From: Zonotrichia leucophrys gambelii
Lineage: Eukaryota; Chordata; Aves; Passeriformes; Passerellidae
Length of the DNA stretch: 64,000 bases
Assembly: GCF_028769735.1 (NCBI RefSeq)
Contig: NC_088173.1
Coordinates: 6,717,038 to 6,781,037, forward strand
Direction of reading: 5' to 3'
Shown: piece by piece, positions 58,001 to 64,000 of the stretch
Layout of the letters: every line of letters begins with the position of its first letter
Numbering within the stretch: position 1 is the first letter of the stretch
Made by a program: the position numbers and the translations under genes
Notes under the pieces: generated by a model
Databases searched by the model: none
Told to the model about the DNA's origin: nothing
The model's input: only the letters and a program-made list of their open reading frames with translations

Positions 58001-58977
58001 GTTTAATAGATTTTTTTCCTTTTTTTCTCTTTTTTGCTAGCCTTTACACTACATATTTTTATATCCTCTAGAATGATAACTTCGTCTTTCATTTAAAAGA
58101 AACACACACTGAGCAACAGTCAAATACCCTTTATTTATACCTGAAGTGCTGCTTTTTATGAGTGTAACCTGTGGAATGGCTCACATTAGTTCTGCATCAT
58201 CAATGGAGTTGAATTATCACATTGCTCTTCGTTGTTATGGGTACTTATAACACATGTACACAGCTGTACCAAACTGTTGTTTCTTCAGAGGTCTCCAGCT
58301 CAATTTTCTAACTCTCCCTCAAAACCTCTTCAACTTCGGGGACTCAAGCAGCTGCCCTGCTCCATTCCACTCGTGAGCCCGATCCCTCTCCCAGCGGCGG
58401 GAGCCGGCGCCGTGCGGGGGCCCCGCACGGGTCCCACTGCTGCTGTGGGTGCCCCGCACGGGTCCCGCGGCCGCCCCGCACCAGCAGCCGCAGGAGCGGC
58501 AGGAGCGGCAGCGCCGGCCGCGCTCCCGGGCCCTCTCCCCGCAGCCGCCGGCGAGGACGGGCGGCACCCCGCGGGGAGCTCGGGGCTCCGGGCCGCCCTC
58601 GGCATGGGGGGACTCTTCGAGCACCGAGCCGAGCCTGCACTCACCAACCCGCCCAGCGAACAAGTGGGATGCGGCTGAAGTTTTACTTTGCCGGAGCCGC
58701 CTCCCGCCGCATCGCCCGCGGGAGCCACAGCGGCAGCACCGACACGGTTTTGGTGGAAGTTTGGCGGCACAACACGCCGCCCCTCACGCCCCTGCCCCCG
58801 CCCGGAGCCCCCGGCTCAGGTGGGGCGCGATGCGCAGGTAGCGGTCCCGGCGGGCGGGGGCAGGCGCGGCTCCCGCCGTACTCACCCGCTGCCCAGGCGC
58901 ACGGTCAGCAGCAGCAGCAGCAGCCGGGCCCCGCGGCGGCGGATCCAGCGGGGCGCGGGGCCCCCCCACGCATCCAT
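9489..58977 (-). CDS. GABRG1: GABRG1, GABA-A receptor gamma-1 subunit (spliced, nine coding exons, complete)
   Basis: Ligand-gated chloride channel subunit of the Cys-loop family; it joins alpha and beta subunits in the neuronal plasma membrane and lets GABA open an anion pore. Coding exons on the minus strand are 58886-58977, 41571-41719, 33929-33996, 22298-22518, 19476-19558, 18167-18304, 17887-18039, 14579-14790 and 9489-9767. They sum to 1395 bases, or 464 residues plus TAA; human gamma-1 is about the same length. Seen in the translation: signal peptide 1-31, N-glycosylation sequons N46, N123 and N241, Cys-loop C184-C198, TM1 about 272-294, the PAR anion-selectivity motif 296-298, TM2 about 298-320, TM3 about 331-354, a cysteine-rich cytoplasmic loop, and TM4 about 444-463. 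Gamma-1 rather than gamma-2 or gamma-4 is called from the exon 4 and exon 6-8 residues, such as the [20 protein letters not shown] stretch and the [10 protein letters not shown] stretch before TM1. The exon-8/9 junction is the least certain, because that loop is variable. Confidence 0.96.
10223..10260 (+). repeat. A-rich tract
   Basis: Runs of A broken by single G in intron 8, about 460 bp upstream (in gene sense) of the exon 9 acceptor. Confidence 0.9.
12494..12546 (+). repeat. Purine (A/G) tract
   Basis: A/G-only stretch broken only by a few T, in intron 8. Confidence 0.8.
14579..14790 (-). CDS. GABRG1: GABRG1 coding exon 8 (TM2, TM3, start of cytoplasmic loop)
   Basis: 212 bp, residues 302-372. 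TM2 lines the pore ([20 protein letters not shown]), then TM3 ([20 protein letters not shown]), then a lysine-rich start of the loop ending KAKSKPS. Acceptor TTTACAG with AG at 14791-14792; donor CATCA|GTAAGT with GT at 14577-14578, phase 0. The frame stays open past the donor into the intron, but the GTAAGT consensus and the match to exon 9 fix the end. Confidence 0.94.
15670..15721 (+). repeat. A/C-rich low-complexity tract (T/G-rich in the transcript)
   Basis: CAAAA/CAAA units in intron 7, about 0.9 kb upstream of exon 8 in gene sense. Confidence 0.85.
17405..17530 (+). repeat. A/C-rich low-complexity tract with 27-base A run
   Basis: Units AAAC, CAAA and CCAA, a CACACACA step, then a long A run. 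It lies in intron 7 about 360 nt after the exon 7 donor. In the GABRG1 transcript it reads as a U/G-rich tract. Confidence 0.9.
17887..18039 (-). CDS. GABRG1: GABRG1 coding exon 7 (TM1 and TM1-TM2 loop)
   Basis: 153 bp, residues 251-301 plus one base. It encodes [19 protein letters not shown], then TM1 ([19 protein letters not shown]), then [13 protein letters not shown]296-A297-R298 is the conserved anion-selectivity motif at the cytoplasmic mouth of the pore. Acceptor TTTTTAG with AG at 18040-18041; donor CTGG|GTAAGA with GT at 17885-17886. Confidence 0.98.
18040..18166 (-). other. GABRG1: GABRG1 intron 6 (127 bp)
   Basis: Very short intron with standard GTAAGG donor and TTTTTAG acceptor. 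It is far shorter than every other intron of this gene. Confidence 0.95.
18167..18304 (-). CDS. GABRG1: GABRG1 coding exon 6
   Basis: 138 bp, residues 205-250 plus one base. It completes the YGYP motif and continues [20 protein letters not shown], then [18 protein letters not shown], with sequon N241. Acceptor TTCTAG with AG at 18305-18306; donor TCTG|GTAAGG with GT at 18165-18166. The segment belongs to the late beta strands and loop F/C side of the extracellular domain. Confidence 0.97.
18305..19475 (-). other. GABRG1: GABRG1 intron 5
   Basis: 1,171 bp, about a quarter of which is the antisense CR1 copy. Confidence 0.93.
18718..18996 (+). mobile_element. CR1 LINE, 5'-truncated 3' end
   Basis: Runs from GGCCTCTTCTCCCATGCAAC through CAGGGGAGGTTCAGGCTGGA and GGAATGGGCTGCCCAGGGAA to GGTTGGACTGGATG, and ends in an AATGATTGTATGATT tail. 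These are the hallmark words of the avian CR1 3' end. It lies in GABRG1 intron 5, antisense to the gene. The 103-codon open frame inside it is not a gene. Confidence 0.92.
19476..19558 (-). CDS. GABRG1: GABRG1 coding exon 5 (Cys-loop)
   Basis: 83 bp, residues 177-204 plus one base. It reads [20 protein letters not shown] then CPLEFSS. The signature disulfide loop is C184 to C198 with 13 residues between. Acceptor TAATTAG with AG at 19559-19560; donor AGCT|GTACGT with GT at 19474-19475. Size and phase match the family. Confidence 0.97.
19559..22297 (-). other. GABRG1: GABRG1 intron 4
   Basis: 2,739 bp of AT-rich sequence; no repeat or RNA gene recognised. Confidence 0.93.
22298..22518 (-). 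CDS. GABRG1: GABRG1 coding exon 4 (ligand-binding domain core)
   Basis: 221 bp, residues 104-176 plus two bases of codon 177, the family's usual exon-4 size. It begins [16 protein letters not shown] and ends GRVLYTLR. The acceptor is TGTTTTTAG before GAATAC; the donor is AAG|GTGGGT with GT at 22296-22297. It carries sequon N123 and two diagnostic gamma-1 residues at benzodiazepine-site positions: I110 where gamma-2 has F77, and L163 where gamma-2 has M130. The WIPDTFF segment is the conserved beta-strand region of Cys-loop receptors. Confidence 0.98.
24790..24849 (+). repeat. A/C-rich low-complexity tract
   Basis: CAAAC/CAAAAA units in intron 3, T/G-rich in the gene sense. Confidence 0.85.
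28101..28237 (+). repeat. A/C-rich low-complexity tract
   Basis: About 137 bp of A with C, with few G or T, in intron 3. It lies about 740 bp left of the candidate LTR. T/G-rich in the gene sense. Confidence 0.85.
28981..29430. mobile_element. Candidate solo LTR, 450 bp
   Basis: A GC-richer block in intron 3 begins TGAAAGACTT and ends TATCACAACA (TG...CA). It is flanked by AGATG at 28976-28980 and 29431-29435, a possible 5-bp target-site duplication. A TATAAG word on the minus strand (29322-29327) could be a promoter box. Against this, a 13-bp motif CCCCTATCACAAC at 29417-29429 recurs at 29444-29456, outside the inferred boundary, so the real edge may be elsewhere. The 190-codon plus-strand frame covering it resembles no known protein. 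Confidence 0.45.
31345..31371. repeat. Palindromic GTA/TAC microsatellite
   Basis: GTA units change to TAC units around a central GTAC, so the two halves are reverse complements and can form a hairpin. Intron 3. Confidence 0.9.
31741..31781. repeat. Nested inverted repeat with 14-bp perfect palindrome
   Basis: GTACAGTACTGTAC at 31747-31760 is a perfect palindrome. The arms 31741-31752 and 31770-31781 are complementary with one mismatch. Intron 3. Confidence 0.85.
32600..32870 (-). mobile_element. CR1 LINE fragment with reverse-transcriptase remnant
   Basis: The minus-strand translation carries [30 protein letters not shown] and [17 protein letters not shown], which match the reverse-transcriptase region of CR1 retrotransposons (family pattern YLDFSKAFDTVSH). 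Substitutions and the short length show it is a dead fragment. It lies in GABRG1 intron 3, sense to the gene. Confidence 0.9.
33520..33542 (+). repeat. Short A/C-rich tract
   Basis: CCAAACAAACAAAAA in intron 3, same orientation as the other A/C tracts, about 390 bp downstream of exon 3 in gene sense. Confidence 0.7.
33929..33996 (-). CDS. GABRG1: GABRG1 coding exon 3
   Basis: 68 bp, the standard size of this exon across GABA-A subunit genes. It encodes [18 protein letters not shown] and then DPINM, residues 81-103. Acceptor TTTAG with AG at 33997-33998; donor ATG|GTAAGT with GT at 33927-33928. It ends in phase 0. V90 sits where gamma-2 has M57 (mature numbering), a benzodiazepine-site position. 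Confidence 0.97.
33997..41570 (-). other. GABRG1: GABRG1 intron 2
   Basis: 7,574 bp. One CR1 tail at 35.5 kb; otherwise AT-rich with no recognised element. Confidence 0.93.
35480..35562 (+). mobile_element. CR1 LINE 3' tail
   Basis: GATACTTATGGTCCCTTCC followed by AACTCAAAATATTCTGTAAT and repeated TTCTGTTATTCTTTGATTCT matches the terminal bases and octamer-like tail of avian CR1. Upstream sequence to about 35420 may belong to it but is too diverged to call. It lies in GABRG1 intron 2, antisense to the gene. Confidence 0.8.
41571..41719 (-). CDS. GABRG1: GABRG1 coding exon 2 (mature N-terminus)
   Basis: 149 bp, residues 31-80 plus one base. The acceptor is AACATAG, with AG at 41720-41721. 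The first base A completes a glycine codon from exon 1, followed by [12 protein letters not shown], then VNKTW with sequon N46, then [15 protein letters not shown]. The donor GT is at 41569-41570 (GGGG|GTAAGC). The acidic run just after the signal peptide is also present in mammalian gamma-1. Confidence 0.97.
41892..41910. repeat. (AT)n microsatellite
   Basis: Nine to ten AT units in intron 1, about 170 bp from the exon 2 acceptor. Confidence 0.9.
44140..44335 (-). mobile_element. CR1 LINE 3' fragment
   Basis: Contains, read on the plus strand, CTCTAGTCCAGACTCCTGCT, CAAAGCAGGGCTTGCTC, CAGGTTGCTCATGGCTTGGT and CACAACCTCTCTGAGCAACC. These are the complement of a common CR1 3' region. It lies in intron 1, sense to GABRG1. 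Moderately diverged. Confidence 0.85.
50085..50480 (-). mobile_element. CR1 LINE internal fragment
   Basis: CTTTAAACCCTGAACTGGAT, CACAAGGGCTGAGCTGAGG, CTCCAGGTCCTTCTGGAAGA and CAGGTGCAGGATTTTAGCAC are antisense CR1 words. The element has no recognisable 3' tail and therefore differs from the neighbouring copy at 50693. The ends are approximate. Confidence 0.75.
50693..51210 (-). mobile_element. CR1 LINE, 5'-truncated, 3' end at 50693
   Basis: Read on the plus strand it starts TCACAGAATCATGGAACC, then GGAAAAGACCTCTCAGATCA, CACCTCCAGGGATAGTGACT, GGCCATTTCCTCTTGCCCTG and CTCCAGGCTAAACAACCCCA, ending near GGCCCGGAACTGAACACAGG. This is the complement of a standard avian CR1 3' end of about 500 bp. 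Sense to GABRG1, intron 1. Confidence 0.93.
51381..52021 (-). mobile_element. Solo LTR of an endogenous retrovirus, 641 bp
   Basis: The block starts TGTCCAGGTTTAG and ends AACCCAGGACA, so its termini are imperfect inverted repeats (TGTCC...GGACA). It is flanked by a 5-bp target-site duplication AGTAG at 51376-51380 and 52022-52026. No gag, pol or env sequence adjoins it, so it is a recombined solo LTR. Minus orientation is chosen because the minus-strand start TGTCCTGGGTTGACC is the usual start of songbird ERVL-like LTRs (family by memory, not by search). The 136-codon frame inside it is spurious. It lies in GABRG1 intron 1, next to two CR1 copies. Confidence 0.88.
55011..55062. repeat. (TAAA)n followed by (TA)n microsatellite
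   Basis: About eight TAAA units to 55043, then TATATG(TA)n. Intron 1. Compound and likely polymorphic. Confidence 0.93.
58886..58977 (-). CDS. GABRG1: GABRG1 coding exon 1 (start codon and signal peptide)
   Basis: Encodes residues 1-30 and two bases of codon 31. The reading frame is MDAWGGPAP, then a basic stretch (WIRRRGAR), then six leucines and TVRLGSG, which fits a signal peptide. The end aligns with the LLLTLHLGN end of the human leader. The donor is GCGG|GTGAGT with GT at 58884-58885, leaving phase 2, exactly what exon 2 needs. The ATG at 58975-58977 is the first in this frame after an in-frame TAG at 59038-59040. Its context has G at +4 but C at -3, so it is only moderately strong. 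The exon is too short to stand out as an open frame and lies in GC-rich sequence full of longer spurious frames. Confidence 0.88.
58906..58923 (+). repeat. (CAG)6 trinucleotide repeat inside exon 1
   Basis: Six CAG units on the plus strand read as six CTG leucine codons (L19-L24) in the GABRG1 signal peptide. A coding microsatellite that forms the hydrophobic core. Confidence 0.93.
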
Positions 58978-59069
58978 GAGCGAGAAGGAGCTCTCCCTTG
59001 CCCGAGTTTTCTCCGGAGAACCTCGGAAATTGCGACCCTACCGATCCCACCACCCCCCGGCACACGGCA

Positions 59070-59095
59070 GGGAGAGGGAGGGGAGGGGAAGGGGG
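59070..59095 (+). promoter_or_regulatory. G-run cluster with G-quadruplex potential in GABRG1 5' region
   Basis: Five runs of three to five G occur within 26 bases of the plus strand (the template strand of GABRG1), separated by 1-3 bases, about 95-120 bp upstream of the start codon. The pattern satisfies the usual G-quadruplex rule and is also a C-rich Sp1/KLF/MAZ-type box when read on the gene strand. Confidence 0.5.
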
Positions 59096-59158
59096 AAAAA
59101 AATAAAATAAAACACCCAAACAGGTAGAAACCCACTCTGCAAGGACCGAGCAACTCGC

Positions 59159-59163
59159 CCAAT
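59159..59163 (+). promoter_or_regulatory. CCAAT box upstream of GABRG1
   Basis: CCAAT lies about 185 bp upstream of the GABRG1 start codon, written on the plus strand (inverted CCAAT relative to the gene). Position and context fit an NF-Y site in a TATA-less promoter, but a pentamer alone is weak evidence. Confidence 0.3.
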
Positions 59164-59429
59164 AGGCTCATCAGGTTGCTTCATAAATTATCCTAAAAAC
59201 TGCTGGACGAATCAATCCCTAGCAGAGGTGGAGCCTCCTTTACTAGAAGGGAAACATGCATGCGAGAAAGGGTGGCATTGATTTGGTATTTTTCTCCAAA
59301 GAGGGAAATGAAATAGACCTTACGTATGTACATATACATGTAAATATAAATAGGCAAAATGTATAAAATGTTAAATACATGTTTAAAGCTACACATATAC
59401 ATTTAAATATTTCTATTTTTGAAGCTATT

Positions 59430-60170
59430 CAGAGGGCGACTCTCCGAGGGGCAGCCGGTCCGGTCCTCCCTGCCTAGCGGAGACCCGCAGCTGGAAGCTG
59501 AGACGCCGGGAGATGTGCAGGGACACCCGCGGGGACTGCGCGCCTCCACGTCTGGCACGGTGGAGATTTGCGGGGGGCGGCCATAGCGGGGAAGGGGGCA
59601 TCCGCCACCCCCTCGTTGGTCCCCAGGAGAGGGAGCACAGCCCTGCAGCCGCAGTCCCGAGAGCCGCGCTGGAGGCGTGCCGGGCGCGCAGGGGCAGCGC
59701 GGGAGGTGCGCGCAGGCTCGGCGGCTGCGGGCGGCTCTGCGCGGCCGCGGAGCGCCCCGCGGGGACGGGCGGGAGGCGCTGCGCTGCGAAATGCGCCAGG
59801 GCACGCAAACCGCAAGGGTAGGGGTTTTCTTCTTTATTCCTTCGTGTCTCGGCTGCTTCCTCCTCCCGGTCTCCCTCCGGAGACGTAGGCGGGAAGGCAG
59901 CCAGACGTGCCCCCAGCAAGCCCGCACACACACCCCCGAACCCGCACACACCTCCCCGAACCCCAGCAGAAAAGCGCCGCGGCAGAGAGCGCAGGTTCCG
60001 CGCCCGCAGGCTTTGACCGGCGGTAGGGGCGAGTGGGCACGTCCCGGCGGGACCAGCGCCTGGATAACGCGTATTCCTACTCTCGGCTTCAGGCTGTCAC
60101 CAACCCAAATCCCCGTCCCCGGCGATGCCCTTGTTCGCAGCTCTCTACAGGGCACTTACGGAGTAACCTA
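59430..60170. promoter_or_regulatory. Second CpG-rich block upstream of GABRG1
   Basis: A second GC-rich, CpG-dense segment starts about 450 bp upstream of the GABRG1 start codon. It is separated from the first by AT-rich sequence at about 59100-59420. It holds long open frames on both strands (up to 250 codons) that resemble no protein I know and are expected by chance at this GC content. It may be a distal part of the same promoter or a separate divergent promoter. Confidence 0.7.
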
Positions 60171-63100
60171 TGCACCGTGTTCTCGGTGGAAGTAGCAAAC
60201 CGTTTTACAGCCATCATCATCATCCTCCTTTGAGTCAAGATGTCACTGTACAGAAATGTAAATAATCCCCCATCCAGTGGTTCTTCCTATGAAAGGCAGT
60301 GTTATGTCTTCTTTACACATCATCATCTGCTTGTTATTTTATATCTACAGCTTACAGCTTTAATGGTTAAAGAAACTCACCATGCTTCAGAGAGCTGCAG
60401 TACATTAAATGAAAATTCAACAACTTGAAAATTAATAGCCAGTCCTGGGGGTACTGGCAGACGGTAAAGGCACATATTATTGCATGACCTGAGGTCTCTT
60501 TACTGGTGGATTAACACAGCAGGCAGCATCCTAGCATGATGGCAAAGGCATGAGCTCAGAGCATATGCATTTATTACTGAGTAAGTGCAGAAGCAGCTCC
60601 GCTGCTGCAGCTGGTGGCACTAGCTCCAAGAAGCAGGATTGCTGTCCCTCTCAGCAAGACAATGAGCACACCCAAGTCCCTTTCTCTCTGGGAAGTCCCT
60701 CGGCCCTGAAAATGGCCATGGTCCTTAGGTTTATTATAAATTTATCTGTCAAATTGACTACATTTTGCAAAATATGCAGTAATTGCTTATGTCTTTGCAT
60801 TCTGATGTTTTTGGAATCATTAAAGCTCTTTACCAGTCTATAAAATTCCACCCTGTCACTGAAAAATATGCAATTAAAGTAACTGCTGCAAAAATTTTAC
60901 ATAAGAAGTTTAAACATACTTACAGGATTCCAAGACATCTTCTTTCTACATGAGCAGTTTGGAACATCTGCTTAAAAACTTAATTTCACTCCTGTGATGA
61001 TCCAGCAGCTTGCTAACAGTGAAAGAGGTGGAAGATTACAACTAAAATAACATGTAGCATGAATAGTGGGAAAATGGAATTTTTCATTTGATTTCAGGGT
61101 TGAGAACACTGAGGCATATAGAAGTACTGTTTAAAAAAATTAAAAGCAGCGCCAATGCTATTTCTCAAATGAGACAAAACTAAGGATGACATCTGGACAA
61201 GCTGGTTTCAGGTAGTCCCAAATCTGAATTTTTCTTGTACTTTCATGTAAATAGGAATCCATCCCTCTAAAAACTAGAGAAGAAATTATTCCATAATTAA
61301 GTAAAATACTAGATGAGAAATAGGTATAAAAGTTTTGAAAAGTAATCAGGGAACAGAAAATAACAAAAAAAAACTTTCACCATCAGAAGAAAACCTGAAG
61401 GGAAAGAAATCAACTCAGATTGTCTGTATTCCTGAAGAAAATAAAAGAAGCAATAAATGAATTTTAAAACTGCAAAATAGAAAAGAGAATATCAAAGAAA
61501 AGCTGGGGATATCACCTAGTTGGGTGTCAAAAGAAGGAGATATTGATACAGGACAAAACACTAAAAGATAGTGGGATAGTTACTAAGACCTGCAGATATT
61601 TCTCCTGGGCTTGGTACTGGCACAGCTAACCTAACAACAGTATTTAAATTCTCAGTTTAAAACACCTTCTGATGCTGGAAGTCAGAAGGCCATCTTTAAA
61701 AAAGAAAAAAACAAGATGAAGAAACAAGTTAATCATGTCTCTTCAGACCTGCTAGGCATCATTTCAAAATCATCAAATTAACCACAGTTAAGCAAAACTG
61801 GAGGATTCACATCACTACTATTACTAAGGAGGAACAAACCAGAATAGGTTCTGCAATGGAAAATCACATCTCCATCTTCTTCAGTCATATTTAATGAATC
61901 TATCAATAGAGGAACAGAGCTTCATAATTCACTGTCTTTCAAAACCATTTTAGGTCTATCAGGAATTTGTTAAAGAATATGCATAGTTCTGGGGTCAGTA
62001 GGAAAGTAAGGCCATCTTTCAGAAACTGCTTGAGACTACTGTCAGCAATTAACTTTCCATGTTAAAAAGTTGAGTTCTTACAAGTCTGGTCTTGAGACTA
62101 TTGTATTCAACTGATTACTTACTGAACTAATGGTTTCAAAGAGAAAAAATTCTCTGATGAAAATTTCAGATTGGTGAAGTCTATAGAAAAAAAAGTGAAT
62201 ACATTGTTAAATCATCACAGTGTAGAATATCATTTATAAAATGGGAAGTGATAACATGCTGACAAATGGAAAAACAAAAATAATTCATGGGTTGAATTTG
62301 GTAAAGATTGTAAGTACCTAAATGCCACATCTCAGCTGTCAGCTCTGCTGCTGCCTAGTAGTAGAAAATCTAAAGACATATATTCATAATTAACTGAAAT
62401 TTCTCCAGGACTGTAGAGGAATACCCATACAAACAGGAGGAGCTCTAATTTGAGCAGCTCAGCAACCAAACTCTGCCCAAACTCTCTAGAAAACTTTCTC
62501 TACTCTTCAGATTTAAGGAGTGCAAGATAGGATAATCCAATGTAAAAGACCTCTAAAACACAGCCAGGCTAGATCACCAGTTCCGTAATTTCTTAAACGT
62601 GTAATTATTGATTTGGATTCCATAATAATACACCTAAGCTCATGCACTATAAAAGGAGCAAAGGCACTTAGCACAAACTCTGGATTTCCAGTCTGGAAGC
62701 CACTTACTCAACCACAAGGTACCTACAATCTGTGATTCATCTAAAAGGACATGAGAAAGAATTTTTGTTATTAAAACTGAAGTCCAAATAGAAGGAGGAG
62801 GAAAAAAATCTGCCACATTAATATATAAAAAGCAAATATCACTGTATTTTCACCTGGGAGGCTTCACACTTAGCATTGAAGAGCATTTTGATTCTTCACA
62901 ATTCAATTGCTCAGGACCACAGAGGAACTTAAAAACACTCACATGTAATTTTACTGAGCTGACATCCTACATCTGCTGAATTTCTCTTGGATAGAGAGAA
63001 ACATCTATCCTGCTATATGGAGAGGAGCATAAGAGAATTGATGCATGATTTGTGTGCCTGCATACCATATTGAGTGCATAAGAGCTCTGAAAACCTAGAC

Positions 63101-64000
63101 TTAGTGGATGGCCTATCTTCATTCACTGTGCTTGAGGGAAGTTAATGGCTCTCATGTGGTTGTGTAAGGAGCACTTACCTGCTCAAAGCAAAGTTATCCA
63201 GCGTGAGGAGATGGAAGAACAAATTACTGTGGTGTTCTGTCCTCCACCAAAAAAAACTGCATAAAGAACAGCAGGAGCTCAAGGACCACTGCAGTCATGT
63301 CTTCAAAAGGCCACGTTTACATAACTATATTTTGATGAAATTGCATATGCAGACCTTAACTGTGTATTCACAAAACAATTTCCTTTGTGCAACTCTGTCA
63401 CTGTAGGACATGAAATAAAACAATGTGGACATGCAACTCTCCAAGGTAAAAAAGACAGTGTTTAATTTCTGACTCCAACATTTATAGATTTCCAAAAGTG
63501 ATAGTGGATTGGAGTGTGACAGTGCCACCTCTCCAATGACACTGGAGAAACCAGCAGCCCATCAAATTTATCTTCCTCCATAAAAGAATGCAAAACAATA
63601 AGTTATTTATTACATGAAGTGCATTAAGTTACATAAAGTTTGTTACAGGAAGGTAAACATGAGAAGGCTTAGAAAAACTTAAAAAAACAGGGCAACACAC
63701 CTCACACCTTAGTTTTATAGTGTCAGAGAATACTTTAGGTTGGAAGAGATCTTTAAAAGTAATCTAGTTCAGTCTCCCTATCATGGGCAGGGACAATTTC
63801 AAAATGTACACACATATCATTTGTGTGCTTGCATTTGAGTAAGCACAAACATAAGAACAGAGTCAAGTGCGTGGTAATGAAAACCTGCAACCCAAATGAA
63901 GACAGTTCCATTCTTCTTAGGGAAGTTCAGAAAATGTGGTTTTAAATATGCATCATCATGGTTAATCCTACCTGAATGTTCACTCTAATATAAACTTAAA
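60171..64000. other. Upstream intergenic sequence
   Basis: AT-rich sequence with one CR1 tail near the end and no recognisable exon. In other vertebrates the next gene in this direction is GABRA2, but none of its exons is visible here. Confidence 0.7.
63711..63810 (-). mobile_element. CR1 LINE 3' tail fragment
   Basis: Contains TTTAGGTTGGAAGAGATCTT, then CTAGTTCAGTCTCCCTATCA and GGGCAGGGACA, the complement of a CR1 3' terminus. It lies upstream of GABRG1 and is the only repeat I recognise between 60.2 kb and the window end. Confidence 0.8.

Larger units (their letters stand above)
41720..58885 (-). other. GABRG1: GABRG1 intron 1
   Basis: 17,166 bp, the longest intron. Contains three CR1 fragments, the solo LTR, microsatellites, a pyrimidine-rich block about 48180-48600, and the downstream half of the CpG island. 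Confidence 0.9.
58370..59060 (-). promoter_or_regulatory. GABRG1: CpG island over GABRG1 promoter, exon 1 and start of intron 1
   Basis: An abrupt rise to GC-rich, CpG-dense sequence inside otherwise AT-rich DNA, containing the start codon and first donor. This is the usual form of a neuronal receptor promoter without a TATA box. It contains a 16-bp direct repeat, GCCCCGCACGGGTCCC, at 58420-58435 and 58451-58466. The long open frames on both strands here are by-products of GC richness and low stop frequency. Confidence 0.85.

Noticed and set aside
58728..58750. RE1/NRSF silencer site in the promoter island
   Set aside because: Only the left half, CAGCACC, fits; the right half (GGACAG) is absent.
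58232..59171. Many open frames of 88-152 codons on both strands
   Set aside because: They overlap each other in all frames in a CpG island and are rich in P, A, G and R, as expected from composition. Only the short MDAWGG frame has a donor in the right phase.
59403..60195. Open frames up to 250 codons in the second CpG block
   Set aside because: Same composition effect; no domain, no convincing splice structure.
1..64000. CRISPR arrays, operons, tRNA or rRNA genes
   Set aside because: No regular spaced repeats, no bacterial gene layout, and no cloverleaf or rRNA sequence recognised; the window is vertebrate intronic and flanking DNA.

Overview
The window is vertebrate nuclear DNA, almost certainly from a bird and probably a songbird. 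It is AT-rich, intron-dominated sequence with no long open reading frames. It carries several CR1 LINE fragments, including the typical avian CR1 3' ends, and a solo LTR with TGTCC...GGACA termini of a type common in passerines. Bird is a firm call; passerine is an inference from the LTR.

The only protein-coding gene I can support is GABRG1, the gamma-1 subunit of the GABA-A receptor, on the minus strand. All nine coding exons are present, from the ATG at 58975-58977 down to the TAA at 9489-9491. Every junction has a GT donor and an AG acceptor, and the phases agree. The joined reading frame is 1395 bases, giving 464 residues. Seen in order: signal peptide (exon 1), extracellular ligand-binding domain with Cys-loop (exons 2-6), TM1 and the anion-selectivity loop (exon 7), TM2-TM3 (exon 8), and the cytoplasmic loop plus TM4 (exon 9). 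Exon 1 encodes only about 31 residues and had to be found by reading splice sites and phase.

Layout from left to right: 1-9.25 kb is 3' flank (or a long 3' UTR) with no recognisable gene. 9.25-9.5 kb is the proximal 3' UTR. 9.5-59 kb is the gene, with introns of 127 bp to 17.2 kb that hold CR1 fragments, one clear and one possible solo LTR, microsatellites and A/C-rich tracts. 58.37-59.06 kb is a CpG island covering exon 1. 59.43-60.17 kb is a second CpG-rich block separated by an AT-rich gap. 60.2-64 kb is upstream intergenic sequence with one CR1 tail.

The protein works in a pentameric chloride channel at GABAergic synapses and extrasynaptic membrane, together with alpha and beta subunits encoded elsewhere. 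In vertebrates GABRG1 normally lies in a cluster with GABRA2, GABRA4 and GABRB1, none of which appears in this window. I found no sign of a new biological system. The most useful second-look items are the exon-1 architecture, the second CpG island, the strand-biased T/G-rich intronic tracts and the candidate LTR in intron 3.
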